A DNA stretch of 64,000 nucleotides, from assembly GCA_965216195.1 (NCBI GenBank), contig OZ244151.1:124001-188000 (forward strand), read 5' to 3'. The stretch comes from Aridibacter sp965216195 (GTDB lineage: Bacteria > Acidobacteriota > Blastocatellia > Pyrinomonadales > Pyrinomonadaceae). The notes beneath the pieces are model-generated. The model saw only the letters and a program-made list of their open reading frames with translations, had not been told where the DNA came from and searched no databases. Position numbers and translations under genes: made by a program. Positions 25,279-34,690 of this stretch are shown one piece after another (within the stretch, counting starts at the first letter, position 1; every line of letters begins with the position of its first letter).

Positions 25279-25414
25279 GCAGTGAAAACCTTGAATGAGA
25301 AAAAGAGACGCTGTCTGAAAAGCTTAATCGTCCGTGAAAATCGTACTGTTCCGCTAAGACTTTCTGCACGTTAGTAAAACCAAAATCCTTTATTTCTTAT
25401 TCTCTTATTGTTTT

Positions 25415-25518
25415 AGTGCGGAAGGTTCCGACCTTCCGTCCTGAGCCTTCTACAACCAATGAGGCTCAGCCTCATACTCTTTATTTTCTATCCCGGAAAG
25501 TCAGAGACTTTCCGCACT
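25415..25518. repeat. Palindromic intergenic element with AGTGCGGAA/TTCCGCACT ends
   Basis: The element starts AGTGCGGAAGGT and ends with the inverse TTCCGCACT. Internal dyads are CGGAAGGT/ACCTTCCG, GAGCCTT/GGCTC and GGAAAGTC/GACTTTCC. Its nested hairpins are typical of REP or small MITE-like units. It separates two convergent genes and could also act as a transcription stop for either side. Confidence 0.55.
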
Positions 25519-25537
25519 TATATAAAAAGCAGAAAAG

Positions 25538-27397
25538 CTATTTATCAACTCTAATCGCGATTGATTTCCGTCCGTTAATCAAAAACTCCGAAGGTGGAAT
25601 CTCCTGTTCGGTGAGGAGGGATTGAAGAGTAGGTGTTACGCCTCCAACTGTTCGGGTGTTGTTTATCGTCGCTAAAACAGACGGCGGTAGATTTGGCAAT
25701 TCGCTCGAACCGATTACCGCACCTTTGGTGATCCGATGGGTCTGCACATAGAGGCGATCGTTATACTTAACCTCGTTTAATTTTCTTACGAGTTCATTGA
25801 TGTTCTTTGGAACAAACTTCGTAGAAGTGGAGGTAAACTGAAGCGACCCCCCATCGCCGATAGTTACCGTTAGCAAGCCTTCCGGCGTGTCATTCGGTAT
25901 TTTTACGGGAATACTCTGCGTAAATATCCTACCCGTATCCGTTCGAATAAAAGCCTTAATATTAAATTTTTCGCCGGCTTTAACCTCGTTTGCCGAAACT
26001 CCAATTCGATCTAAGACTGCTGTTTTAACGTTTTCAGTTGAGTCAACGTTTAGCTCAATACTTTCGATTTCGAGGTCGTCAAATCGACTTTGAAGCAGGG
26101 TTCCAAGGGGACCAGCGGCCGAAAAAGCCGCCAGTTGGGATGCAGCGCTTCCAGCAAATCTACGTTTGATAATCACAGAGTCGTTACCCTTGAGGTTTAT
26201 CTTTCCTTCGATTCCGACCATTGTATCCCCGAGGATTCGCTCGGTTGACGTAATCAAATCATAGATAGATAAATTAATAAGTATCGGGCTTAAGAAAGCA
26301 TCATTCGCAATTTCAAAATCAAAATCCTTTAATTGTCCGCTGCTTGTAGTTGAATGAACCTTGACCGGTATCATGCGGGGAACTTTTCCGAGTTTTCCAA
26401 ATACACCGGTTTTCCGATCCTGGGTCATGCTCCCGACTAACGCGTCCGGGACAGAAAGTTTAAATGAATTGTTAACGCTGGGGACTACGGTGACGACGTG
26501 TGATTCAGACATCGGTAAATTCGACGATCCGAGGCTTAAGAAGGGGTGTCCGAAAGCATAAATTTTATCGCCGTCCCGCAGCGTTACGGTTCCGGCAGCT
26601 GCAGCGGAATAATCACCCCGTGCGAGCTGCATCGTCACGGAATCGCCCCCAAGGAGGGTTTTCGAATCGGCTTTTTTGATCGGAGTTATTTTCGAACGAG
26701 CTCCTGCCGCCGAGATGGGTTCTAACCCGACCTCGCGTAGCTGCCGAGCGAATTTATCAAGGGTCGCCTGAGAGATACCGCTAAAGGTAACGGGGGTTGC
26801 AATCGGTCTAAAGCCCTGTCCCGCAATGGTTTGGATAGAAGAATCGATTAAATAAGAATTTTCAACTGTAGCTTCAGACGGAAAACTCGGTTTCCAGTTT
26901 GAGGATACTAACTCAGAAAAAGAGTAACTCTTCGGAGTTTTTGGTTTAGCGCGGTTTTGCTCTTTCTCAAAAATCTCGATCATCTGTTTGATCGGAGTGA
27001 TACCGCAAATCGCCTCCTTTGAGAAAGGAAACGCGTAGGCGATCGCACCCACAAGTTTTCCATCTATATAGACTGGCGAACCGCTCATCCCTGCAAACAC
27101 GTGAGTTCGATCTGCTCCCCCGCCTGAAATCCGGCCAACGATCATGTCGTATTTTGGACCAATCGCACCAGGAACTACGCCAAGAATTTCAACGTCAAAA
27201 GGCGTAGGTTCGCTGCCTTGAAAAACTGTCTGCGCTTGTCCGCGCATACCTCTTTTCAATTCTGAAAGCGGAAAAAATTGTGTGGTTTTATTACTCTTGC
27301 CGGAGGATACCGGAATATGTGAAACTTTCGTTTGGGCTGCAATCTGTGTGAGAGAAACGGCGGTTGCAAATAGGCAGGCGAAGAAAATTGTTTTCAT
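25538..27397 (-). CDS. S55 (SpoIVB-like) serine peptidase-type secreted protein
   Basis: A 619-residue secreted protein with a signal peptide (about 1-21). Near residue 103 FAGMSGSPVYIDGKLVGAI matches the catalytic-Ser strand of S55 (SpoIVB) peptidases, and RGMRGQAQTVFQG is the typical start of that domain. Downstream, LRDGDKIYAFGHPFL is the second conserved block. SpoIVB signals across the forespore membrane in sporulating Firmicutes; this organism is not expected to sporulate, so the protein probably has a different role, such as periplasmic signalling. The C-terminal half is unassigned and beta-rich. The substrate is unknown. Confidence 0.82.
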   Translation of the reverse strand: MKTIFFACLFATAVSLTQIAAQTKVSHIPVSSGKSNKTTQFFPLSELKRGMRGQAQTVFQGSEPTPFDVEILGVVPGAIGPKYDMIVGRISGGGADRTHVFAGMSGSPVYIDGKLVGAIAYAFPFSKEAICGITPIKQMIEIFEKEQNRAKPKTPKSYSFSELVSSNWKPSFPSEATVENSYLIDSSIQTIAGQGFRPIATPVTFSGISQATLDKFARQLREVGLEPISAAGARSKITPIKKADSKTLLGGDSVTMQLARGDYSAAAAGTVTLRDGDKIYAFGHPFLSLGSSNLPMSESHVVTVVPSVNNSFKLSVPDALVGSMTQDRKTGVFGKLGKVPRMIPVKVHSTTSSGQLKDFDFEIANDAFLSPILINLSIYDLITSTERILGDTMVGIEGKINLKGNDSVIIKRRFAGSAASQLAAFSAAGPLGTLLQSRFDDLEIESIELNVDSTENVKTAVLDRIGVSANEVKAGEKFNIKAFIRTDTGRIFTQSIPVKIPNDTPEGLLTVTIGDGGSLQFTSTSTKFVPKNINELVRKLNEVKYNDRLYVQTHRITKGAVIGSSELPNLPPSVLATINNTRTVGGVTPTLQSLLTEQEIPPSEFLINGRKSIAIRVDK

Positions 27398-27546
27398 TAT
27401 TTAGTAAAACCCTTCCTTTTTAAACTTCCGGTATGTTACCATTTTTGTAGGCTTCGCAGAAGTCTTTTTGCATTTAGACTCCCAATTTAAGCCTTTAGTT
27501 GCACCTCCCTGGTTAGCATTAAATACGTGCTTTTGCTGCACAAGCT

Positions 27547-28509
27547 ATGAGTAAAATCAGGCGTCTTATAAAAAGTTTTTATCAACTGCTGCTTCCGGTT
27601 TTTGTACTACTGTTTCTAGCGGCGGCGGTCGGGGCAGTGTTCCTGGTTCATTCTACTGCGAAACCACCAAAATCAGCTCCTCTTGTCACGCCTGACCGAC
27701 TTGCCCAGCTGAGTTCGCGCGGTGCTCGTATAACCGATGAAACCTGGAAAAATGGTGACGGAACAGAAGCTCGCGGTTGGCTATTGCGTGGGAGTCCCGG
27801 ACATCCGGTAATCATATTGCTGCATCGTTACGGAACCGACCGTTCTCATCTTCTCAATTTTGGCGTTAAGCTCAACGAAACAACCGACTTTACTGTACTA
27901 ATGCCCGATCTTAGAGGACATGGACTCGATCCCTTGACGGGTCGGACGACATTTGGTGGGTGTGAGGTTGATGATGTTCAAAGTGCGATTACATTTGCAC
28001 GTAGCATTAAAGCCTCGGATGGGGACTCTTTGGTCGGCGAGGAGATTGGTATTTTCGGAGTCGAGCTGGGCGCGCTTGCTGCGCTCGCCGCGGCAAAAAA
28101 AGATCCGAGTATAAAAGCTTTAGCGCTTGAATCCATTCCAGATTCTTCAGACGATATGTTGGCTGCAGCTGTATCCAGCCGCTATTCTTTTGGAAGCGTA
28201 ATAACCTCTCCGCTCGCGAAGGCCGGAGCTTACGTGTATTTTGCCGGTGGATGCTACGAGAGAAATTTAGCTTGCGATTTGGCGAGCGGAGTTGGAGATA
28301 GAAAAGTGATGCTCCTTGCCGGGCCTGGAGCACCACGTTTTCAAACTTCGACATCGAATTTGAGCAGTTGTTTTGCGGCGAAAACCAAGGTGCAGGCTTT
28401 TACGGATTTAGCACCTTCCGGCTACGATCTTACGAGCGCGACTTTAAAACAGGCGGATTTTTACGATTCAAGGGTTATTTATTTCTTTAAGGAAAGCTTC
28501 TCAGATTAA
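27547..28509 (+). CDS. Membrane-anchored alpha/beta-hydrolase-like protein with Glu in the nucleophile position
   Basis: A 320-residue protein with one N-terminal membrane helix (about 12-34) followed by an alpha/beta-hydrolase fold: VIILLHRYGTDRSH, then VLMPDLRGHG, then IFGVELGALAAL. In active family members the last motif is G-x-S-x-G with a catalytic Ser; here it is G-V-E-L-G with Glu173. No other candidate elbow was seen. It is therefore probably a non-catalytic binding or scaffold member, or an enzyme using another mechanism. It has no operon partner. Confidence 0.75.
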   Translation: MSKIRRLIKSFYQLLLPVFVLLFLAAAVGAVFLVHSTAKPPKSAPLVTPDRLAQLSSRGARITDETWKNGDGTEARGWLLRGSPGHPVIILLHRYGTDRSHLLNFGVKLNETTDFTVLMPDLRGHGLDPLTGRTTFGGCEVDDVQSAITFARSIKASDGDSLVGEEIGIFGVELGALAALAAAKKDPSIKALALESIPDSSDDMLAAAVSSRYSFGSVITSPLAKAGAYVYFAGGCYERNLACDLASGVGDRKVMLLAGPGAPRFQTSTSNLSSCFAAKTKVQAFTDLAPSGYDLTSATLKQADFYDSRVIYFFKESFSD

Positions 28510-28518
28510 AGGGGGGTT

Positions 28519-29220
28519 CTAAATACCATCGAGGTTTAGATCCTTTTTGGTATGACCGTTTTTGCGGGAAATCTTGTTAATTTTCGCAGTTTCTTTTACC
28601 TCTACTAGCGCTTTAGTTAAGACCTCTTTTAGGCGAAGAAGTCTTTTTTTAGTTGAGCGAGTTTTGATCATTTTGTACTTGATCTCGCTATCTAGATTGA
28701 AGGCAGCTCCAACCAAAAAAGATAAGGGCTCAGGCTTGGCCCTTTCGATTTCCGGAAGCTCACCGGGAATGTCATTCATTTTGTGCGCGACCTGTGTGAT
28801 CTCCTTAAAGAGTTCGAAAACATCATCTGCCGCAGGTTCGACTTCGTCAGATGGCTCATAATCTTCAAAAAAGTCGACCTTCGCCATCAGGTACGGTTCC
28901 GCGGTTTCCAAATACTCTTCGATTCGGTAGCGGATAACGCCCATTGTTATGATGTTTGACCGTCCGTCACCGACATTTTGAGCTTCGCGAACTTCGGCCA
29001 CACACCCAAGCGAGCCAAGGTCGGGTTTTGCAGCAACGCCTGCTCCAGGATCAATATAAGAAACGCCAAACATATTCTTACTGTGCTGGATATCCTCAAG
29101 AAGCTGTCGGTACCTGGGTTCGAATATGTGTAGCGGAAGCAGTTCAAAAGGCATCAACACAAGCGGCAGCGGGAATATCGCAAGCTTCTTCATACCGATA
29201 ACTTTTTCAAACTCTGACAT
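28519..29220 (-). CDS. Lon N-terminal-domain (LonN) protein
   Basis: A 233-residue protein matching the substrate-binding domain of Lon protease (PF02190): FPLPLVLMPFELLPLHIFEPRYRQLL, followed by the family's beta-rich core and a helical tail. No AAA+ or protease domain is attached. Such stand-alone LonN proteins are common in bacteria and their role is unclear. It lies 19 bases from the SbcD-like gene on the same strand, so they may be co-transcribed. The Lys-rich end (KNGHTKKDL) is unusual. Confidence 0.88.
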   Translation of the reverse strand: MSEFEKVIGMKKLAIFPLPLVLMPFELLPLHIFEPRYRQLLEDIQHSKNMFGVSYIDPGAGVAAKPDLGSLGCVAEVREAQNVGDGRSNIITMGVIRYRIEEYLETAEPYLMAKVDFFEDYEPSDEVEPAADDVFELFKEITQVAHKMNDIPGELPEIERAKPEPLSFLVGAAFNLDSEIKYKMIKTRSTKKRLLRLKEVLTKALVEVKETAKINKISRKNGHTKKDLNLDGI

Positions 29221-29239
29221 CTATTTCTTTTACTACTTA

Positions 29240-30535
29240 CTACCCCTTGATCTTGGCGTCTGCCTGTTTTGACGTTTCAGGATCGACTTTATCAAATGCC
29301 TTCACCGCAATGAAATCCACAATTTTTTCCGGCGATTCGCCGCCCAAAACCATACGTTTTGTTCCTACGACCGCTTCGGTCATTTCTTCAATTCGCTTTT
29401 TATAACGTTTATCCTGCGCAACGCATTTTTCAATCACGCTTTTTTCAATCGCTTCTCTACTTTGATCTTTTATGTCGAGATCATCGCCATATTCAATCGG
29501 CACGGAATGATTTCTGATCCGAATATGTAGCGCCCCGGTGATTTCCTGTGCCTTTTTCCTTATCTTATTTAATTCAAGATTCGAATTCGGAAAGCCCAAA
29601 TGTCCCCGCAAAGTTATCTCGATAATCGGCTTGCGCTCATCCTCGGAAACGGCCTGAGCATCTTTTCGCACATTTTCGAGCACATCCTCAGTCAGCTTTT
29701 TTGGGTCTGAATACTTCGAAACATCAAAAACCAGTCGCTCGAAAGGTCTTTGAACATAGTCCCGCAAGTGCTCTGCCTTTACCTCGTGATTCTTACCAAC
29801 CTCAACAAGCCAGGCTCCGCGCACTTCCTTAAACTCGTCGATCGCCGTAATTTCAAGCGAACCAGGGTTAAATGCCCAGTTATCGATTTCATAGCATTTG
29901 TGTGTATGCCCGAGTCCGACGTAGTTTGTGACGGATTTGAGCTTCTTGAGATTTTCAATCGTCAGGGCGGGAATTGGATGAGTTTGATGTCCTTCGACGT
30001 CCGTGTGGAGCATCAAAATGTGAAAAGCACCTTCACGCTGGTTTTCACCGACAGCTTCAGAGAGTTTTGGAATTGCTTTATTTGCCGAGGCGCCAAACCA
30101 ATCCGAACCAAATATTCTCGCATCACCGATATCGATAAACCCGCCGCGTTTGTAACCTTCATCCCACGGCTTGTAACTGATTTTTCCACTCTTTACCGTT
30201 GGTTCGAGGAGGTAAAGAAGATTCCAATTTGCGAGCGAACGAAGCCAGCTATATTCACTGTCGTTATGTTTTTGGTCGTGGTTTCCCTCGATCGAGACAA
30301 CCGGAATGCCCTTGTCTTTCAGCAGGTTTAATCCTGCAAAGGCATAGTTCATTGTTTCGGGCGGCACGCTTCTTTTGTGAAAGAAGTCGCCACACATTAT
30401 TACAAAATCGACCTTTTCATCAATCGCATACTTCTGAATAACGTCAAACCACGCGTCAAAAAAATCACGTTGGCTTTCCGGGAGATGATAACGCGTACAA
30501 CCCAGATGAACGTCAGAAATGTGCAAAAATTTCAT
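29240..30535 (-). CDS. SbcD/Mre11-type DNA repair exonuclease
   Basis: A 431-residue metallophosphoesterase. Metal-ligand motifs are SDVHLGCTRY (residue 7 on), MCGDFFHKR, IEGNHDQKHN, MLHTDVEGH and GLGHTHKCYE. The C-terminal region (about 270-431) is the DNA-binding cap and coiled-coil adapter. The family trims DNA ends and hairpins together with an SbcC/Rad50 ATPase, which is not in the window. The length matches Mre11-like branches. It lies just upstream of the LonN gene, possibly as an operon. Confidence 0.88.
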   Translation of the reverse strand: MKFLHISDVHLGCTRYHLPESQRDFFDAWFDVIQKYAIDEKVDFVIMCGDFFHKRSVPPETMNYAFAGLNLLKDKGIPVVSIEGNHDQKHNDSEYSWLRSLANWNLLYLLEPTVKSGKISYKPWDEGYKRGGFIDIGDARIFGSDWFGASANKAIPKLSEAVGENQREGAFHILMLHTDVEGHQTHPIPALTIENLKKLKSVTNYVGLGHTHKCYEIDNWAFNPGSLEITAIDEFKEVRGAWLVEVGKNHEVKAEHLRDYVQRPFERLVFDVSKYSDPKKLTEDVLENVRKDAQAVSEDERKPIIEITLRGHLGFPNSNLELNKIRKKAQEITGALHIRIRNHSVPIEYGDDLDIKDQSREAIEKSVIEKCVAQDKRYKKRIEEMTEAVVGTKRMVLGGESPEKIVDFIAVKAFDKVDPETSKQADAKIKG

Positions 30536-30588
30536 AGCCGCATCTTATCATTTACCAAACGGCGTTTTCCATCTACAATTCCTAAACC

Positions 30589-31398
30589 ATGGAAAAAGTG
30601 ATTCTTATTACGGGGGCGTCGAGCGGTATCGGGAAAGAGACGGCAAAACTCTTTCAAACGAAAAACTGGAAAGTAGCGGCGACGATGCGTACGCCGGAAA
30701 AGGCCGAGAATCTTCAGAAGGTTGCGGACATCGAATGCTTGAGATTAGACGTAACCGATGTTGACTCGATCCAAACAGCTATAGCGGAGACGCTTGAAAA
30801 GTTTGGCCGGATTGACGCTATCGTAAACAACGCCGGCTATGGATTGGTTGGCGCTTTTGAGGCGGCTACTCCGGAGCAAATCGAAAAACAGTTTCAGACA
30901 AATGTATTTGGGCTGATGAACGTTTGCCGCGAAATTCTTCCATATTTCCGCGAGCAAAAACGCGGTACGATAGTTAACGTCGCCTCGATGGGCGGGCGAA
31001 TTACATTTCCCTTGTACAGTCTCTATCACGGAACAAAATGGGCGGTCGAGGGGTTTTCGGAAGCGCTCCAGCATGAGATTCGGCAGTTTAATATCAAGGT
31101 AAAGATTATCGAGCCGGGACCGATAAAAACAGACTTCTATGACCGCTCGCAGGATCTTACGACAAAAGAAGGCTTAACTGCCTATGACTCGTTCATCGAA
31201 AAGGTGATGCCAAATATGAAAAAGGCTGGTGAAGGTGCGCCGGATGGAGGTCTTGTTGCGGAGGTTATTTACAATGCGGTGGCAGACGGGAGTTGGAAGC
31301 TGCGTTACACGGCGAATTCCCGCGCGATTCTAACTCTTCGAAAACTGCTTCCGGATGCGCTTTTCTTTTGGACGGTGCGTCAGGCTACAAAGGGCTGA
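30589..31398 (+). CDS. Short-chain dehydrogenase/reductase
   Basis: A 269-residue NAD(P)-dependent oxidoreductase of the classical SDR family. The cofactor loop is TGASSGIG (residues 8-15), NNAGYG follows, and the catalytic pattern is S (ASMGG) with Y-x3-K (YHGTKWA). The C-terminal part (IEPGPIKTDFY) is also typical. The substrate is not recognisable. It is divergent from the SbcD-like gene and 54 bases from it. Confidence 0.92.
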   Translation: MEKVILITGASSGIGKETAKLFQTKNWKVAATMRTPEKAENLQKVADIECLRLDVTDVDSIQTAIAETLEKFGRIDAIVNNAGYGLVGAFEAATPEQIEKQFQTNVFGLMNVCREILPYFREQKRGTIVNVASMGGRITFPLYSLYHGTKWAVEGFSEALQHEIRQFNIKVKIIEPGPIKTDFYDRSQDLTTKEGLTAYDSFIEKVMPNMKKAGEGAPDGGLVAEVIYNAVADGSWKLRYTANSRAILTLRKLLPDALFFWTVRQATKG

Positions 31399-31624
31399 AT
31401 TCGCGTCTTTTTCCAGTTTTTTTGGTGTCAAAATTCAAGCGACATAAGTTAAATTTCCGTTAAGGTTTAACCTTCCTGTAAACTGATTCCGAAATGTGAT
31501 AAGTTCGCATCATAGACAAGTAATCGGCGTTTTTTTGCGCAAACTACCTTTGGGTAAAGCGTTTCCGGAATAAACCTGCGCCGATTTTAGATTAAACTTC
31601 AAATAAAATTAAAAGGATAAAATT

Positions 31625-34504
31625 ATGAAGAAAATTCTGCATTTTCCCTTGGGCATTGCAGTTGGACTTTTTATGTCCATTGCAATTTTCGCGCAGTCAC
31701 AGGCGACAACCGGTTTGATTCAGGGCACTGTCACCGACCAAAATAATGCGGTGGTGGCGGGTGCTTCCATCAAGGTAAAAAACGTAAACACAGGATTTGA
31801 ACGAACCGTTACGAGCAACTCGGACGGTTTTTTTAGTGCGCCTTTACTGCCGCTCGGAACTTATCGTGTGACGACGAGCGCGCAGGGGTTTACAAACTCC
31901 GTGCTTGAAAACGTGAGAGTCACAGTAGGCCAGACGCTTTCGTTGAATATCGATTTAAAGGCTGGAGGTTCGGTTAATACGGTTGACGTAACCGCCGAAG
32001 GCGAAGGTGTCGAGGTTGCGCGGACGGAGCTGTCGACCCAGATCAATGAAAGAGCAGTTGAGAATTTACCGATTAATAGCCGTGATTTTGCAAGGTTTGT
32101 TCAGCTAACTCCGGGTGTTTCGGTTGTTCAAGGGCCGGATGGAGACGAAATCACGATCAACGGACAGAAGGGAATTCAGAATAACGTATCAATCGATGGT
32201 GCCGATTCCAATAATCCATTTTTTGGTGAACAGCGTGGCGGGCAGCGTCCGGCGTTTACCGTAAGTCTTGAAGCGATTCAAGAGTTTCAGGTAGTTCCAG
32301 TGGGAGCTTCGGCTGAATTCGGGCGTTCGAGCGGTGGGTTTATAAATGCAGTAACAAAATCCGGGACAAACGATTTCCATGGCGCAGCATTTCTTTTCTT
32401 CCGTAATGATTCGCTTTCGAGTCAAAATCCGGACGCCGTTGATGCCGGGCTTCCGATTGCAGATTCGCGCACCTATCAGTTTGGCGGTAACGTCGGCGGT
32501 CCGATCAAAAAAGACAAAGCGTTTTTCTTTTTTGCGTATGAGCGAAATGATGGGACGAGCAGCAAGCCAAACGAGATTGATGACACACTGGAAAATCTTT
32601 TTGCGACGCGGTTTAATTCGCCAAACGAAGAGACTGTGATTGACCGAACGGATGAGGCAGACGTTTTGCTCGCGAAAGTGGATGTAAACATCAACAACAA
32701 AAATTTGCTAACGCTTAGACATAATTACAGTCGTGCCGAGCAGGTAAACGGTACATTTGATGTGCCGACATGGGGTTTGAGTGCTAATGGGCGCGAAACT
32801 GATAATTCGAACGCGTTTATTGCGCAGCTGGTTACGACGTTTACTCCAAATCTTCTAAACGAATTTCGTTTTCAATGGGCGAAGGAAGAAAGACCGCGAT
32901 TTTATGATGGTCCAGATCTTCCGGATGTGACGATCGGAACTTTTGCTGGAGACATTTCTTATCGTTTTGGCAGACCGTTTTTCTTGCCTGTTCCTTCAGA
33001 CGATGTTCGGTTTCAGTTTACCGACAATATTACCTACATCACCGGAAACCACACCGTAAAATTCGGTGCTGATTTTAACCACACGCGTGTTTCGCAAACC
33101 TTTATTGGCTTTGCACGCGGACGTTATATTTTTGCTGCCGGCACGATTGGTGATGCAATTCAAAACTTCCAGGATTACATTGACGGTGTCGATGGAAGCG
33201 GTTTGTCGCTTTACCTGCAGTTTGCGCCGATCGGTAATCGAACGGTAGAGGAGGCCGGAACCCAAGCCTACAATACTTTTGAACCGGGGGTTTATGTGCA
33301 GGACACTTGGAATCCGCGTTCGAATCTGACCATCAATCTCGGTTTTCGCTGGGAAGGACAGTTTCAACCGGATCCGATCAATAACCCTTTGGACACGCGC
33401 TATGGACAGTTCCTGGGCGATCCAAGATTTCCGTCTGATGGAGCAATTCCAGATTTTACCGACGGTTACCAACCGCGCTTCGGAATTTCGTGGTCTCCGG
33501 GTAGTGACGGCAAAACGGCGATTCGTTTTGGAGCTGGAATCTACTACGCTAGGATTCCTGGTTTAGTTGTCGCCGGGCCAAGAAACACCGATGGCGCAAT
33601 TGCAGGGAACATTTTCAGAGATGGAACATTTCCCGCATTCTTGCTCCCGAATTTCCCTGATGCGTTACCGACGGCGGGTTTTGATGCTTTTGATCCAGGC
33701 GTTGCAGTTTTCGAACGCAACTTCAAGAATCCGCGAACGATTCAGTATAGTGCGAGCATCGAACGCGAGATCTATCCGGATATAAATCTTCTCGTAGCGT
33801 ACAATTATGCGAAATCTACTCGATTGACGCGCTTTGTAAATCGTGCGGATCCAACTTTGTACGGCGGGGTTGCAGTATTCTCGGGCGCAGTGGCGAATGG
33901 TGTTGCCGGATCGGGAATTGGGGAGATCCGTTCGACAGAGAGTTCGGCTAAGTCGCTTTACCAGGGTTTGACTCTTGGTTTAACAAAGCGATTTACAAAT
34001 AATTTCCAGTTCCAAATCAACTACTTATTGTCGTTTGATAAATCTGATGATGATAATGAGCGCGATCCGTTTACGTTTAGATATGCTGATGTAAACAACT
34101 TCACGCCTGAATACAATTGGTCTGATCGTGATCAGCGACATCGGTTTAACGCCTTTGCGACATTTGCTTTGCCATATGACGTTACGGTTTCACCGATCGT
34201 TCAATTTAGGTCTGCGCAGCCATTTAGCCTTCGAGCGATTGGCGGCGGAGCGCCGGGATCAACGATCCTGCGCAATACAGAAAGACTCGATAATGAGTTT
34301 TTCACTTTTGATATTCGCGCGGCGAAGATATTTAAACTGACGGAGAAAGTTTCACTTGAGGGAATTTTCGAAGCGTTTAATATTTTCAACAATCGAAACC
34401 AAAGAAGCGTTCCAAGACCGCTTACCTTTAACTTCGACGGTACGGTATCAGCTGGTTTTGGCGATCCGCGTCAGGTGCAACTTGGCGTAAGACTTAAGTT
34501 CTAG
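31625..34504 (+). CDS. Oar-like TonB-dependent receptor with carboxypeptidase-regulatory-like domain
   Basis: A 959-residue outer-membrane protein. A signal peptide (1-23, ending IFAQ) precedes a carboxypeptidase-regulatory-like beta-sandwich (GLIQGTVTDQNNAVVAGASI, about 30-110), a plug domain (LPINSRDFARFVQLTPGVS) and a long beta-barrel ending in the aromatic KVSLEGIFEAFNIFN region and the final VQLGVRLKF. Such Oar-like receptors are numerous in Acidobacteriota and import or export large substrates. No substrate is indicated. An A/T-rich leader with AAGGATAAAATT precedes the ATG. It is followed by a strong terminator, so it is monocistronic. Confidence 0.92.
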   Translation: MKKILHFPLGIAVGLFMSIAIFAQSQATTGLIQGTVTDQNNAVVAGASIKVKNVNTGFERTVTSNSDGFFSAPLLPLGTYRVTTSAQGFTNSVLENVRVTVGQTLSLNIDLKAGGSVNTVDVTAEGEGVEVARTELSTQINERAVENLPINSRDFARFVQLTPGVSVVQGPDGDEITINGQKGIQNNVSIDGADSNNPFFGEQRGGQRPAFTVSLEAIQEFQVVPVGASAEFGRSSGGFINAVTKSGTNDFHGAAFLFFRNDSLSSQNPDAVDAGLPIADSRTYQFGGNVGGPIKKDKAFFFFAYERNDGTSSKPNEIDDTLENLFATRFNSPNEETVIDRTDEADVLLAKVDVNINNKNLLTLRHNYSRAEQVNGTFDVPTWGLSANGRETDNSNAFIAQLVTTFTPNLLNEFRFQWAKEERPRFYDGPDLPDVTIGTFAGDISYRFGRPFFLPVPSDDVRFQFTDNITYITGNHTVKFGADFNHTRVSQTFIGFARGRYIFAAGTIGDAIQNFQDYIDGVDGSGLSLYLQFAPIGNRTVEEAGTQAYNTFEPGVYVQDTWNPRSNLTINLGFRWEGQFQPDPINNPLDTRYGQFLGDPRFPSDGAIPDFTDGYQPRFGISWSPGSDGKTAIRFGAGIYYARIPGLVVAGPRNTDGAIAGNIFRDGTFPAFLLPNFPDALPTAGFDAFDPGVAVFERNFKNPRTIQYSASIEREIYPDINLLVAYNYAKSTRLTRFVNRADPTLYGGVAVFSGAVANGVAGSGIGEIRSTESSAKSLYQGLTLGLTKRFTNNFQFQINYLLSFDKSDDDNERDPFTFRYADVNNFTPEYNWSDRDQRHRFNAFATFALPYDVTVSPIVQFRSAQPFSLRAIGGGAPGSTILRNTERLDNEFFTFDIRAAKIFKLTEKVSLEGIFEAFNIFNNRNQRSVPRPLTFNFDGTVSAGFGDPRQVQLGVRLKF

Positions 34505-34529
34505 GACCCGAATTCATTATTTTTAGCTG

Positions 34530-34560
34530 CCTCGGATTGTAAAAGATCCGAGGCTTTTTT
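34530..34560 (+). terminator. Rho-independent terminator after the Oar-like receptor
   Basis: GCCTCGGAT and ATCCGAGGC form a 9-bp stem with a 7-nt loop, followed by a T run of six. It lies 26 bases after the receptor stop. Confidence 0.9.
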
Positions 34561-34690
34561 ATTATTACTTCGTAGCGTCGGTATTCTTCACACACGTTCA
34601 ACAAAAGTCCGGCCTCCCTTTTGTCTTTTTCACACCATTATTTTCATTCCGGAGTAGCGGGTAATCTTTACGCTCTCCAATAATTCCAAT

